NCBI GenBank assembly: GCA_963281255.1 | Contig: OY725490.1 | Location: forward strand, 1,550,001 to 1,614,000 | Length of the DNA: 64,000 nt | Reading direction: 5' to 3' | Source: Aphrocallistes beatrix | Taxonomy: Eukaryota; Porifera; Hexactinellida; Sceptrulophora; Aphrocallistidae | Shown: positions 10,253-25,500 of the stretch, piece after piece | Numbering within the stretch: position 1 is the first letter of the stretch | Layout: the number at the start of each line of letters is the position of its first letter | Notes under the pieces: model-generated | Seen by the model: the letters and a program-made list of their open reading frames with translations, nothing else | Database searches by the model: none | Told to the model about the DNA's origin: nothing | Translations under genes and position numbers: made by a program

Positions 10253-13200
10253 GTAAATGCTTTTTTGTGTATTGAAATTAATTTTTAAAAAAAAATATTT
10301 TATATACTACTGGTCTCGAAATATCTCTTTATTGTTTTCGGCGGTATTGAAAACCCTAGAATCCAAAAAATATAAATCAGTGGTTCTCAAACTTTTACAC
10401 CGCATACCATTTCAGCAAAGAGGAAATGCGAGGGGACAATGGGGCATTTAAGCGAGGAATAAAGGAAATCTCGACTAATTATTTGGAGCTTTTTAGGGCA
10501 ATATTGTATCTTCAAAACGAAGTGCCAATTATTTTATCTGATGGTATAGTGTTAAGCAGATCTATGAATAGATAAGTCAATGAATGAACTCGCACTCAAA
10601 TTATTACTGATGTGTTTGATCCATGCGACGAAATGGCCAGTGGACGAAGTATCCGCCATTCAATTGTTAGATATCAATCGCTTTCTATTGGTTAATAATT
10701 CCGACCCAAATAAAATACTATATATGTGTCATATAACCATATAAAATATCATCGGGCACTTTCCCATCCAAGGGAGCCTGAAGGGGATGTCGTTTCGTTC
10801 CATCTCAGAGACTTATCAGGTCTCTGAAGGTAGTAATAATTATCTCCTCTACCGCCTCCGTATGTGCTAGTTACGGCTGCTAGTTGAGATATCCATGCCA
10901 ATCAACCTATCCGACCCACGGCTTGTGCTCCTGAAGATCAGGTTAAAGCCACGAGCCATCATTCTTCCTCAAATCTACAGTATACGCATATGTGTCTAGA
11001 CTCTAGACTCTAGATGTGCAAAATGTGTATTCAACGATCATCGTTATTCTGGGCCAGTGTGCAGCTTTGGTGGCAGACATCCAGAGCAGTACTAGACTAC
11101 GCCTTGCTTAATTTAGAACCAAAGCTACTAGGACTTTTGTTTAAATGAATGTCCACATAGAGCCACGAACACATCCTGACTCTGAGCCCTAGAGCATGTA
11201 TAATCTATTGTTTTCCTGGATTAATGATATCACTATCATGATGCCAGCAACATATCCAATTATTCATAAGTCGGAATAATACATGAATATTGTAGACCCT
11301 TTATTATGTCAACCTGCGTCAGGGGCAACGCCGCAGGTGACAAGTGGGCACACATTTCTAGAATTTAAAAAAATTGTTGTATTTTTCACGGTGGATTTCG
11401 AATAATAAAGGGCGACGGTTGTCACATTTCTGGACGATTTGTCAAATTCTCCATGGGCAATATTATTATTATTATATTTTCCTCTTCCAGGTACAGTGAC
11501 ACAGAGTCCACCCTTCGCGTGTGCAGAGAATAGCATCACTGTCAGCTGTGTACAGACTGTACCCAATGCTGGAGCTGGAGATGTGTTTGATACCATTAGA
11601 CCTAACTTCATTATTGGACCAACGAATATAACACTAACAGAGGCTACTGTTGACGGAACCAGTACCGCTAATAATATCGATTTTTCTCGATTCACGGCTA
11701 CTACCAATGCTGGAAGTAACACAGAGGTTTCAGGATCAATCACTCTCCTCTCTTACATCAACAACACTGATGAAGGTCTACGCATGGGATGTGGTAGTGA
11801 TTATAGAGCTGGTGGAGTAGGTGATCCTATCCAACTCATTCAAACACTCACACTGGTACAAGCTGGTATGTTTGTTTATTATGCGAAGATGGTTTCATTG
11901 GTTTGTGTACGTATATATTACGTATATACATGCTAACATAGGGCATTAGGACCTCACGATCACAATCGCCATCCTTTTTCGACGATCGCAATTGTCATTG
12001 AGCAATTAGGTCGAAATTATTGTCTTGAGATAAAAAAATTTAGAATCCCTGATCTCGGTTCGCGATATAATCCTTTCATCTTATGATTTTAGTTGATTCT
12101 GTTAAGAAATTTGGGGATCTTTTTAAACCTCTGTCGGTATACCATCATTGCTGCTCCTGTAAGTGACTAGATGGATGCGAAGGATAAATGCATTTGTTAA
12201 TGGATTGATTGATCTTTCTACAGAGTGAAATGACCCATAGCCGTTGAGATCTCATTTCTAGCTAAAAAGATTATTTAATGTCAAAGATAATATGATGTAT
12301 CTGTTTATTATAAGTCTAGCTCTTACTGTTTTGGCAACACATTCTTTTATTTTAGTCAATTATAAAGGTTATACATACCTTGTTTATATATGTCGAATCA
12401 AGTGTGCATCCTTACTATTAAAACTCGATTAATGTATATTTATTTATCTATTTATTTATATGTACGAGTATAGATATACAGTCGACTCCGCTTAATAGGG
12501 CCACATCGGTCAGGGCATATTTTGCCCCGATTAAGCGGAGGACCCTATTAACCGAAAATATTTTGTATTAGCTTCTATCTGTGAGAGCTATTCCGATCCT
12601 GCCAAAAGTGGCCCGATTAAGCAGCTGACCCGATTAAATAGTAGCCCTATTAAGCGGAGTCGACTGTATATATACGTATATATATCCTTACTATTAAAAC
12701 TCGATTAATGTATATTTATTTATTTATTTATATATATGTATATATATCTTATATATTAAAATGCTAGGACTTTTTTTTTGTGTGTTTGTCCGAATTGATT
12801 GAAGAATTGGGAAGTCATAGATGTGTGAAAATTGGCATGTAGGTGTTATTAAATGATATAACTACGATTAAGTTCTAAGATCTAAGCGAAATTTTCACAT
12901 CTCTGCAAAAAAAATGGAAAACAATTTTTCGCACCTTTTCTATACAAAATAAATGACTACACTATCACAATAGAAATCACTGTACAAGTACGACACTACA
13001 ATAAATAGATCGTCATTGTTATTAATACTTCAAAGCCAGAATTGATTGAAGAAACTGTCAGGCCCAGAAAGCTGATTTTTGGCATGTGGGAGTTTTTTAG
13101 CTATGGCTCCAGTAAGTTCTGAGCTGAGACGAAAATGTCGACTCATCATGGAACTATGACGTCATTGTCACATTTTAAAAAGTTAAGCAATACAGTTATT

Positions 13201-14952
13201 CGAGCATAACTCAGCCATTATAGGAGATAGAAGGCTGAAATTTTAGTAGTATCTGTATACTAACATGCCTCACATATGATGCAACTATCATCAAAATTGA
13301 TGACTCATCACTCTGTTATGACGTAATCATTACGCATCAAAAATTGACAAATTTGGTGATTTTTCGTGTGATATCGATTTTAATAATTATGATAATATCA
13401 CTAAAATAGACATATTTAGAGATGCTATATCCCTTATAATTAACCTATGTGTCTCCAGGCGACCGAAGGGAGCCTCCGGCGGACACTTTGTGTCCGCCAG
13501 CCGCGCAGCGCAAGCAAGTGAAGCGTGCTTATATATATATACAGTCGACTCCGCTTAATAGGGCCACTGTTTAATCGGGTCAACCGCTTAATCGGTCCAC
13601 TTTTGTCAGGACCGGAATAGCTCTCACACATAGAAGCTAATACAAAATATTTTCGGTTAATAGGATTCTCCGCTTAATCGGGGCAAAACGCCCTCTGACC
13701 GATGTGACCCTATTAAGCGGAGTCGACTGTATATATATAGATATGTAACGAATTGATTGAAGAAACTGCTAGACGCAGAAAGCTGATTTTTGGCATGCCG
13801 GAGTCTTTTGGCTATGGCTCCACTAAGTTCTGAGTTCAGACGAAAATGTCGACTCATCATGGAATTATGACGTCATTGTCACCTATTTTAACATTACAAA
13901 TTTCAGTATTTTTACTATAACTCAGCCATTTTAGGTGATAGAAGGCTGAGATTTTAATAGAATGTGTATATTAATATACTTCACATATAATGCAACTATC
14001 ATCAAAAAATGATGACTCGTCACTTTGTTATGACGTCATCATTACGCATCAAAATTTTAAAAATTGACAAATTTGGTGATTTTTCTTGCGATTTCGATTA
14101 TAACAGTAGGACAGGCGTATTTAGAGATGTTATCTCCCTTATAATTAATCAATGTGACCTCAGGCACCCACAGTACGCCTCAGGCGCAAACAAAGTGTCC
14201 GCCTGCCGCGCAGCGCAAGCAAGCGAAGCGCGCTTGTATATACAGGGTGGCTTTTAAGTTCTTACCCAAGCTTGATTAGGTATAAAAATTTTTATACTCA
14301 AACAATCTTAGTTGTTATGGTCTTTAGAGATTGTAATTCAAATATTCTCAATGATTTTAAAAGATCTTTCGAGTCTAAGACCTAGAACTGTGTTTTGTAT
14401 GGTGAGTTTTGCGGAGAAAATATGTGTCCTGGCGCGCAGAGAAATTCGAGAATCAGGGTCACTGCTTCTGTAAAAAATGTCTCTATAATCGATGTTCCAT
14501 GACGATTTAGCACCAGATACTCTATTTTTTAGTTCAAATTAATAATCTACACATTCTAATTACTCATAATTGAGAGTTTCAACTCAATTACATATTCTTA
14601 TGTTGAAAATTATCAACCTATGCCACTTTGTGTCACTAAACGCCATCATATATAATGGCTGTGACTTGGGACAAGTAGCATCAAGTTTCAAATGTTGATA
14701 TTTATTAACTTGGGAGATAGTAATTTAGCTGATGCTATCAATTATGAGTAATTAGAATGTATAGTTTACGAATTTGAAATAAAAAATATAGTATTCCTTA
14801 CAGTTTGAGAACAAAGGTGACGATGACGTCATAATTCTATGATGAGTCCACATTTTCGTCTGAACTCAGAACTTAGTGGAGCCATAGCCAAAAAACTCCC
14901 ACATGCCAAAAATCAGCTTTCTGTGCCTGGCCGTTTCTTCAATCAATTCGTT

Positions 14953-14995
<43 letters not shown>

Positions 14996-17900
14996 ATACA
15001 GTCAGGGTCGCTTATTATGAACACCTTGGGGACCAAAAAGTCTGTTCATAATAGAGAGACTTCATATTAAGCGAACTCGACCTAATACAAATCCTATGGA
15101 ACCTGTTGAATTGGGACCAGAGAGTTAGTTCATAATAAACGAACCTGACTGTATATATATATCCTTACTATTAAAACTCGATTAATAATCAGGTCAATAT
15201 GATGCATGACCCCAAAAAAATTGCAAGAAATTGTTTTATTGCATTTTCCGTAGTATCATGTCTTAGGAGTAGCATATTAAAAGTTTACCGAAATCGGAGT
15301 ATCAGAAAGTGATTTGCCACGACCCCGGACTATAAAAATCGCCGGTTTTGAAAACTGAGTTTGACCTTTCAAATGATTGCAAATCAGTTTTTATTATCAT
15401 ATTCGTGCTCAGCATCAAATTTCCGGCAATTTGATATATATTGACTATATTTTGAGCAAAAAAATTTGGACCCTCCCTAGCAACAACCTGGAATGTAAAA
15501 ATTCCGATCTCCAAATTTGGTGTAGACCATATCGAGTGACCCNNNNNNNNNNNNNNNNNNNNNNNNNNNNNNNNNNNNNNNNNNNNNNNNNNNNNNNNNN
15601 NNNNNNNNNNNNNNNNNNNNNNNNNNNNNNNNNNNNNNNNNNNNNNNNNNNNNNNNNNNNNNNNNNNNNNNNNNNNNNNNNNNNNNNNNNNNNNNNNNNN
15701 NNNNNNNNNNNNNNNNNNNNNNNNNNNNNNNNNNNNNNNNNNCCACTTTATAACTTGTTATGATGGAAAATAGTAAGAGTTTCAAATACTTTTGTCCGGT
15801 TAGAGTATTTATATATATTCGCTTGTTTGCGCTGCGCGGCTGGCGGACACTTTGTGTCCGCCGGAGGCGCCCTGCGGGCACCTGAATTCACATTGATAAG
15901 TGAGATAACATCTCTAAATACGTCTGTCCTACTATCATAATCGATATCGCACGAAAAATTACCGAATTTGTCAATTTTTTTGAAAAAAGTTTTTGATGTG
16001 TAATGATGCCGTCATCACAGAGTGATGAGTCATCATTTTTTGATGAAAGTTACATCATATATGAGGTATATTAATATACACATTCTTTTTAAATTTCAGC
16101 CTTCTATCACCTAAAACGGCTGAGTTATGGTAACTTTTGTTTACAATATTTATATAAAGTAAACAAATTCCAAAAATAGGTTAGATTGAGTAACTCCAGG
16201 CCACCGCAGGGCGACTCTGCGGGCACATTGTGTCCGCGTACATTATGTTTTTGGTATATTCAGTTTCTGCTATTGAAATATTTTTGAATGCAAATGGTTT
16301 AGAGTCTTTAGATGAATGACTTGTGGCACCTTAAATTGATTTTTCCTTAGGGAGACTATCTCGAACTTACTCGCTTATTATTTCTAGGTCTCCCTTCCAT
16401 CAGTACTCCCATTGCAACCTTTCAGAACTTGAACCCTTCTACTTGTGAAGGAACTCTCAGATTCAATCTAGCTGCTACGTCTGACAGAGACATAACCAGT
16501 TACTCCATCTTATTCAATGGTAGCAGTATAGCATCTAATCTACCGTCTTCTGACACAGAGTTTACACACAACACTCAATTCCTACTCAATACTAACTATC
16601 CAACTTCTATCATAGCTACTAGCTGTGCTGGTAACTCTAATGATGGAGATGCTAGTGTTAGAGTTAATGGTGAGTTCAAACTGATAAAATGTCAGTGTTC
16701 AGCGATTAAGATACGTATATTCGCTAGGATACATGCAGTCAGATGTATCGTGTGCTCAATACAATAATATGACTGGTACACTTACAATCGATTGGGTAAG
16801 TTTAGTTTTTCTGTTCATGTTTAGGATTTTGGACATTAAAATTGACATTAAAAAATGTCAAATTCAGAAACCGTTTTCCAGAGTTTAAATCAGATATTTT
16901 ATGATCAATGTCAGAGTTCAAAGATACATTTGAGATCTGCAATTTCTTATATATACTCGTAAAGAAATAAGGACTCACTCTCCTAAATTCAGTTCTCTTT
17001 CTTATCTAATTCTTTTGAAAGATCAACTATGTTTATTATTTGTCACTCTACATATGTTCTTACACAAATACACTAATTTATTTCTTGCATGAAATATTTT
17101 CTATTCTTAGACTCTAAACACTCCTTCACAACCAACTGGAATTTCAGGAATTAGCATTGCTTATTCAGTTCGTGTAACATATTCTCATAGTAACAGAACA
17201 GTCACATACTTATTCACTGACACTTCTAACTTCAATCTTATTTCTACTGTAACGGCATATGATGTACCTTTAACTCCTCACAACTTCACTAATCCTCAGA
17301 GAGTGGAGACTAATATAACTGCTTATGTACGAATACTACAGCAGTGTGGACAGGATTTGGTTGGAACAGAACTTAGCTGTAGTCTTAGATCAGGTATTAG
17401 ATATTCCAATTGTTATTCTCGTTTATAGCACTTTAGAATTCCCATTTCTTCGAGGGTATTGTCCAAATTTTATAGGCTATGCGCTTAAAACATTCCATTT
17501 AATGTATTCGTTCGCTTCCGCTCCTGATTAAGTGCACACTTCTATCGGGGCTACAAATGTATCTCTTTTAAGAATGATTGCTGGGTTTTTTTCATAATAT
17601 ATCTTATATAGTAGAACTCGGTTAGTACATACCCCTCTGGGAAGCGGAAAAACGTACTATCCGTAAGTACGTACTAACCGAGTTGATATTACATAGGAAT
17701 CTACATAATAAATGAATTCTGGTTCACAGAAACGAGTACGTACTAAGCCGAAGTACGTTGTATGTGTTTTTATCCAAATTGATTAAAGAATTGGCAAGTC
17801 GTAAAGATACGAAAATTGGCATGTAGGGTCAAATGGTATAACTACGATTAATTTCTAAGATCTAAACGAAATTTTCACACCTCTGCAAAAAAAATGGAAA

Positions 17901-19476
17901 ACAATTTTTCACACCTTTTCAATACAACAAGCGCGCTTCGCTTGTTTGCGCTGCGCGGCTGGCGGACACTTTGTGTCCGCTGGAGGCGCCCTTCGGGCGC
18001 CTGTGGTCACCATTGATTAATCATTTGGGAGATAGCATCTCTAAATACGTCTGCCCTACTGTTAAATCGATATCGCACGAAAAATCACCAAATATGTCAA
18101 TTTTGAAATTTTTGATGCGTAATGATGACGTCATAACAGAGTGATGAGTCATCCTTTTTTGATGATAGTTGCATCATATGTGAGGTATATTAATATACAC
18201 ATTCCATTAAAATTTCAGCCTTCTATCACCTAAAATGGCTGAGTTATAATCGAAAAACTGAAATTTCTAGTTATAAAAAAGTTGACAATGACCTTATAAT
18301 TCCATGATGAGTCGATATTTTCGTCTGAGCTCAGAACTTAGTGGAGCCATAGCCAAAAGACTTCCTAATGCCAAAAATCAGCTTTCTGTGCCTGGCAGTC
18401 TCTTCAATCAATTCGTTGCAGATACATATATATATCCTTACTATTAAAACTCGATTAATGTATATTTATATATATCTCTGTAACGAATTGATTGAAGAAA
18501 CTGCCGGAGGCAGAAAGCTGATTTTTGGCATGTGGGAATATTTTGGTTATGGCTCCAGTAAGTTCTGAGCTCAGACGAAAATGTCGGCTCATCATGGAAT
18601 TATGACGTCATTGTCACATTTTTAAAGGTTAAGCAACACAGTTATTCGGGCATAACTCAGCCATTATAGGAGATAGAAGGCTGAAATTTTAATAGAATGT
18701 GTATATTAATATAACTCACATATGATGCAACTATCATCAAAAAATGATGACTCATCACTCTGTTATGACGTCATCATTACGCATCAAAAATTTTATAATT
18801 GACATATTTAGAGATTATATCTCCCTTATAATTAACCAATGTCACCCCCAGGCGACCGAAGGGAGCCTCTGACGGACACTTTGTGTCCGCCAGCTGCGCA
18901 GCGTAAGCAAGCGAAGCGCGCTTGTATATATATATATATATATATACGTAAACAAACAAACATTAATCGAGTTTTAATAGCAAGGACAAGCGCGCTTCGC
19001 TTGCTTGCGCTGCGCGGCTGGCGGACACTTGGTGTCCGCCGGAGGCTCCCTTCGGTCGCCTGGAGGTGACGTTGGTTAATTATAAGGGAAATATTATCTC
19101 TGAATATGTCCATCTTAGTTTTAAAATCGATATCACTCGAAAAAACACCAAATTTGTCAATTTTTAAAATTTTGATTAGTAATGATGACGTCATAGCAAA
19201 GTGATGAGTCATCATTTTTGATGATAGTTGCATCATGTGAGACGTGTTAGTATACAGATTCTATTAAAATTTCAGCCTTCTATCTCCTATAATGGCTGAG
19301 TTATGCCCGAATAACTGTGTTGCTTAAGTTATTAAAATGTGACAATGACGTCATAATTCCATGATGAGTCGACATTTTCGTCTGTGCTCAGAACTTACTG
19401 GAGCCATAGCCAAAAGACTCCCACATGCCAAAAATCAGCTTTCTACGCCTGGCAGTTTCTTCAATCAATTCGTTAC

Positions 19477-19525
<49 letters not shown>

Positions 19526-22500
19526 GTCGACTCCGCTTAATAGGGCCACTTTAGGCAGGACCGGAATAGCTCTCACACATAGAAGCTAATACAAAATATT
19601 TTCGGTTAATTGGGTTTAATCGGGCAAAATGTCCTCTGACCGATGTGGTTCTATTAAGCGGAGTCGACTGTATATATAAACATTAATCGAGTTTTAATAG
19701 TAAGGATATATATATATATACATTAATCGAGTTTTAATAGTAAGGATATATATATATATATACATTAATCGAGTTTTAATAGTAAGGATATATATATATA
19801 TATACATTAATCGAGTTTTAATAGTAAGGATATATATATATATACATTAATCGAGTTTTAATAGTAAGGATACTATGTATGGCTTCACTCTCACAATAGA
19901 ACTCATTGTACGACACTATTTTACATTGTTTTTAATACTTCGAAGCAATAACCTTTAGTTTAGATCGATATGATAAATTATTTGTTAACTTTTGTTTACA
20001 ATATTTATTTAAATTAAACAAATTATCAAAATAGGGTAGATTGAGTAACTCCAGTCGCCCGCAGGGTGATTCTGCGGATACAAAGTGTCCGCAAGCCGCG
20101 CACCGCAAGCAAGCGAACCGCGCTTGTAATTATTAATATTCATATTAGTTTTATTTTGTTGATCATACAGATCTAATGGTTCCCAAATTAGTCCAGTAAA
20201 ACTAGAAATTCTGAAACCTCGAAGTGTTTCTTTTCTAAACATTTTTTTCTTCGAGAGCTATCTATTTTATTTAGAGGTAATTTGAATTTTAATGATTTCT
20301 GTTAAATGAACTTTATATTATAGTATTTAGATAAGCTTCCTTCTCTAGTTACATCTCCCCCTGAAATTCCTACTCCTACTATCTCATCAAGTCCTATTCC
20401 GCCCTCTTCTAGTTCAAGTAAGATTTACTTTTCAAGGATTTTGAAAATAGTTCATGCGAATTACTAGTAATTGATTGGAGATTTTGATTCGTCAGTTGGT
20501 ATATAAAAATTGTTATTCATATAGACCAAATTTTCTTCTATGCGTTAAAACCATTTGAGGATTTAAACTTGGCGTAGAAAAAGGAAGGAATAGGAATATG
20601 GGGAGCGGATAGACTATCTCTCTATTTTAAATTAAACTATCATATGATTTATCAGCCTAACCCAAAATTACTTTTATAAACAAAATACAGTATAAGATCT
20701 ACTATTCAGTATTATTATTTATTACTCACCTCCAAGGTTGGATCCAGCCCAGCTGATCTCAGAGGGGGACTAAGAAGGTATAAAGCATTTTCAGGGGGGT
20801 GGCTAGATTAAACCCTGTCTACCAACAGCTAATTCGAAACGATGTTTCTGTGCTTCCCTTTTTCATAGGTGACAAATTAGTGACTGCTGGCTTTTCATAT
20901 TCTCTTTTCCCATTTTTCTCTGTTTTAAAAAGGCTAAACTATACAGATCAATGCTATGGCTTCACTAAGTTCTGAGCTCAGACCAAAATGTCGGCTCATC
21001 ATGGAATTATGACGTCATTGTCACCTTTTTTATACTTAGAAATTTCAGTTTTTCGACTATAACTCAGCCATTTTAGGTGATAGAAGGCTGAAATTTTAAT
21101 AGAATGTGTATATTAATATATCTCACATATGATACAACTATCATCAAAAAAGATGACTCATCACTCTGTTATGACGTAATCATTACGCATCAAAATTTTT
21201 AAAATTGATAAATTTGATGATTATTCGAGTGGTATCGATATAACAGTAAGACAGATGTATCTAGAGATGTTATCCCCCTATAATTGATCAATGTGACCCT
21301 AGGCGATCGAAGGGAGCTTCCGGCGGACACAAAGTGTCCGCCAGCCGCGCAGCGCAAGCAAGCGAAGCGCGCTTGTAATATAATATTACATGCTACAAAA
21401 TAATGGCGATTCAACATGTGGCAGTTGGTTTGATCAAAGTATGAAGACTAAACACAAAATGTTACTATTATTTAATCTTTTATTTTGGATGATTGAACTG
21501 TGAATAACTGTTTTATTTCTAAAAGAAATGATTTTACTGAACTACGCACATGCAGACGGACTGACTGACTGACGGGCATAAAACATCTTCCATGCTATTA
21601 GATATTTCCCTATAGCTGCACTAATGATGAGAAGTAGGATACTACAATATGTTATTTAATACAAGCGCGCTTCGCAGACACTGCGTGTCCGCAGATTTAC
21701 CCAGTGGGCGCTTGGGGATATTTAGAGAAACAATACGTCGCTTTCTTGTTTTATACTAAGTACGCTGGATTGTCATTTGTCTACGGTTACATTAATGAAA
21801 TCAGAACTGTAGCAGAAATTTTGCTTCGTGGTAAATATAATTTACTTCGTATTAAGTTAACTAATCCTAAATGCAAGTTCAATTTGAATACACAAAGTTC
21901 ACGTTTAAAGTTATTTTATGATCGAATTGATTGATCATAGCATATAACACACTTTAATTGTTGTTGATAATCAAATTATAGACTCAAAATAGCAGTATTC
22001 AATCATTTATATGAAATAGAATCGTGTGAATGGCATTATAAAAAGCTGATAATTGATTGGTTCTCACATAAACCAATGAATTTCAATCACAAATAGTTCT
22101 TTTGATTGTATGCATAAGTCACTACTATTTTATTCCAATGTACTTGCATTATAAAATAATCGAATTTGATTGGTCAGCACATTTTGTCACCTATCTCGGC
22201 GAGGTGTGAACATTTCGCTTAGATCTTCGAACTTAATCTTAGATTCATCATTTGACACCTACGTGCCAATTTTCGTATATCTACGACTTGCCAATTCTTC
22301 AATCAATTCGGACAAACGAACAAACGAACAAACAAACAAACAAACAAACAAACAAACAAACAAACAAACAAACAACCAAACAAATCCTAGCATTTTAATA
22401 TATAAGATATTTATCTTATCATTTAGTAACGATTCCAATCTCTCCAACTCCTTCAGTTACTATGAACAATCCTACTACTAGTTCTACTAATCCTCCTGCT

Positions 22501-25500
22501 TTAGGACTTAATCCAGGTAAGAATTACTTGGTAAATTATTAACATCCTGATTAATTAAAATTTTAAAAAAGTGTATAAAATTAGGAATTTGGTCTTAATA
22601 AATATAAATTATAATTAAATCCTGATATCTTTCTTTCTTAGCTATCATTGGAGGTGCAATAGGAGGAATCATTGTAGCATTAATTATCCTGCTTATTGTA
22701 CTTATACTGCTCGCAGTGTGTATTTATTGTCTGAAGAAGAGAGACCAAGGTCAGTTATTCTTTTTTATGGACAAAGTTTAATTCCATAAAAATGATAATT
22801 TTCTATTTTATCTAGAACCCAAAGAGTCCGACAGATTTAATATGGGAGGGTAAGTCAATCCGAATTATCAGATCAAAATATCTTAAATGTTTCCCTACTA
22901 AATAATTATACTTAAATTCTGCATTTTATAATATTTTAGCTTTATTTATTAATATAGAAACGATTATTGTCAAATACGTACAAGAAGATTGACTATATCG
23001 TCCAATAGTTTTGATGTAAATCAGTCGAAGGAGTCAGTGGATAGACAGCCAGAAGCTACTTACAGTCAGGTGAATAAGCCATCCAAATCTGAACAACCTC
23101 TCTACGCTGATATTAAGAAGGTAGGAACATTTAACCATATTGTATTACCTCAAACTTATATATACTTAGTGTAATTATGTACGGCTATTCTGAGCCAGTG
23201 GGTGAGTGAAGAGAAATAGGGAGCTCCAGCTTACTCTATTTCATGTGAATGGCAGACACTTCGTCGCACGGACATTTCGTCCTCTGAACATTAGTTAGCG
23301 GAACTTTCGTCCCTTGAATTTTCGCTCCCTGAAATGCCCCTTTCGCACAACGAAGTGTAAATATGAGAACTTTCCCAATGTTCGATTTGGATAAATTCGA
23401 TGTTATTGGAAAGTGGAGGAACCGACGTTTATGAATATCTATTAAAATTTTATTTTTTTTACCTTTAAGTTGATAACATTTATAGTCGAACCGAGCACAG
23501 GCTCAACCAATAATTTTAGTAGTTCCTCTCAAAATGATAATTCAAGAGCTTGCACTCATATTTCTGAATAACCGAAGTTTATGCAGTTTAAATATCATAA
23601 GAAAATTACAAGTTTCTTGGGAGTTATAGGTTGGCAAAGTTGGCATTCAGTTAGTTCGGACGTTTACCCCTCCTGCTAGTTACCAGAGTGAGCATGCTTT
23701 AAGCTTTGATTCTTCAATCTATTCAAGATGTAATTCAGTTGAATGTATTATTAATTGATAGAATAGACACGGACGTTTTATGAGACGTGATTTGAATCGT
23801 CTAAATTCATTAGTTTCTTAGGACTACCTCATCAAAGTTCACTAAAAATCTGAAATTTTCAATGCAGACTTCTGGCAACTTTTCCTACATTTTTATCCAG
23901 CTTTCAGGGTTGATACTCCATCAATGCGTTCTTTATGATCTTATATCTTATTTTAAATAATAAAAATGTCGGTCAACAGACCGATAGTACAGCCCATGAA
24001 GTGACTCGTAGGAAATGAAATGTGAAGAAAGCTGATTTTTGGCATGTGGGAATCTTTTGGCTATGGCTCCACTAATTTTGATCTCAGACGAAAATGTCGA
24101 CTCATCATGGAATTATGACGTCATTGTCACCTTTTTTTGATAATTACAAATTTCAGTTTTTCGGCTATAACTCAGCCATTTTAAGTGATAGAAGGCCGAG
24201 ATTTTAAAAGAATGTGCATATTAAGATTCTTCACTATCATTAAAAAATGATGACTCATCATTCTACAGACATACAGTGGAACCCCGGAATTACGCCCACC
24301 CTTGGGACCGAGAAAAATGGCCGTAATTCTGAAACTTTTTGTAAGAAACCATATTATGCTAATTATAACAAGCTAATACATAAATTTTAGTTCCCATTAA
24401 TAAACGTATGAATTTCTTACTGATTAATATGATTTGCATTTATACGTTATACAATTGAGTGTGTTGTTATTGAATTGTCAAGAAATTGTTTTCGTTTTCG
24501 AACCTGCAATAATGATTCCCTATTGTTAAGATTGGCCGTAATTCTGAGGTTAAAATAGGGTTTCGTTCCAAAAAGGATGGCCGGAATTCGGAATAGCGGG
24601 GTGGCCGAATTCTGAAGCAAATTAACGTTAATTTCTATTATAAGTTGTCCGGGACTTCGAAAAGTGACCGTTATATCGGGGTGGCCGCTATTCCGGGGTG
24701 GCCGTTAAGCGGGGTTCCACTGTATTTAGAAATGTTATCTCCCTTATAATTAATGCATGTGAGCCTAGGCACCTCTGGCAGACACAAAGTTTCCGCCAGC
24801 CGCGCAGCGCAAGCAAACGAAGCGCGGTTGTACATCTAACAATAGAAATCATTGTACGATACTATTGTAGGATGTCATTGTTATTAATACAAAGCAATAA
24901 CTTATATAGATGTCTCAATTATATTATAGTCAGCGGTGTTTTGCCAAAAATAGAAGTGGGGGGCGCTTCCTTCCCGTAAAAAAGTTATATGTTTTTTCGT
25001 GAAACTTTAATCCCCTGATGGTATAGAAATGGTGATAATAAGAAAGAGAAAAAGAATATGGTTAGTTTAAAATGGCAACAATTGATTTGAATTTGTTATG
25101 CTACGTAATACATTTTAAGGCTAAAATTAAAATGGTAGTCAGCATGAGGTAAGGAGCGCCCCCCCAAGCGAAAAAAGTGGGGGCAGCGCCCCCCCCCAAA
25201 ACACCACTGATTATAGTGTATAGCAATAAAAAAGGTTTTGTGTATATTTTCACACTTTTATATACAGATTTTAACACAATTTGATGAATTTTTTAAAAAT
25301 CGTTGGAGATTATCTTCCAACGGTTGACATGGGTTTTTAGGGGTGTAGAAATCGAATATCATATTTTTGAAGCTATATGAGAAATTATTTGTTAATTTTT
25401 GTTTACAATATTTATATAAAGTGAACAAATTCCCAAATAGGCTAGATTTAATAACTCCAGGCGCCCACAGGGAGACTCTGCGAAGCGCGTTTGTTTATAA

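Noticed and set aside
15377..15881. ORFs across the N gap
   Set aside because: Undetermined bases give false open frames.
22313..22385. CRISPR-like short repeats (CAAA)n
   Set aside because: Simple microsatellite inside a transposon; no spacers, and the genome is animal.
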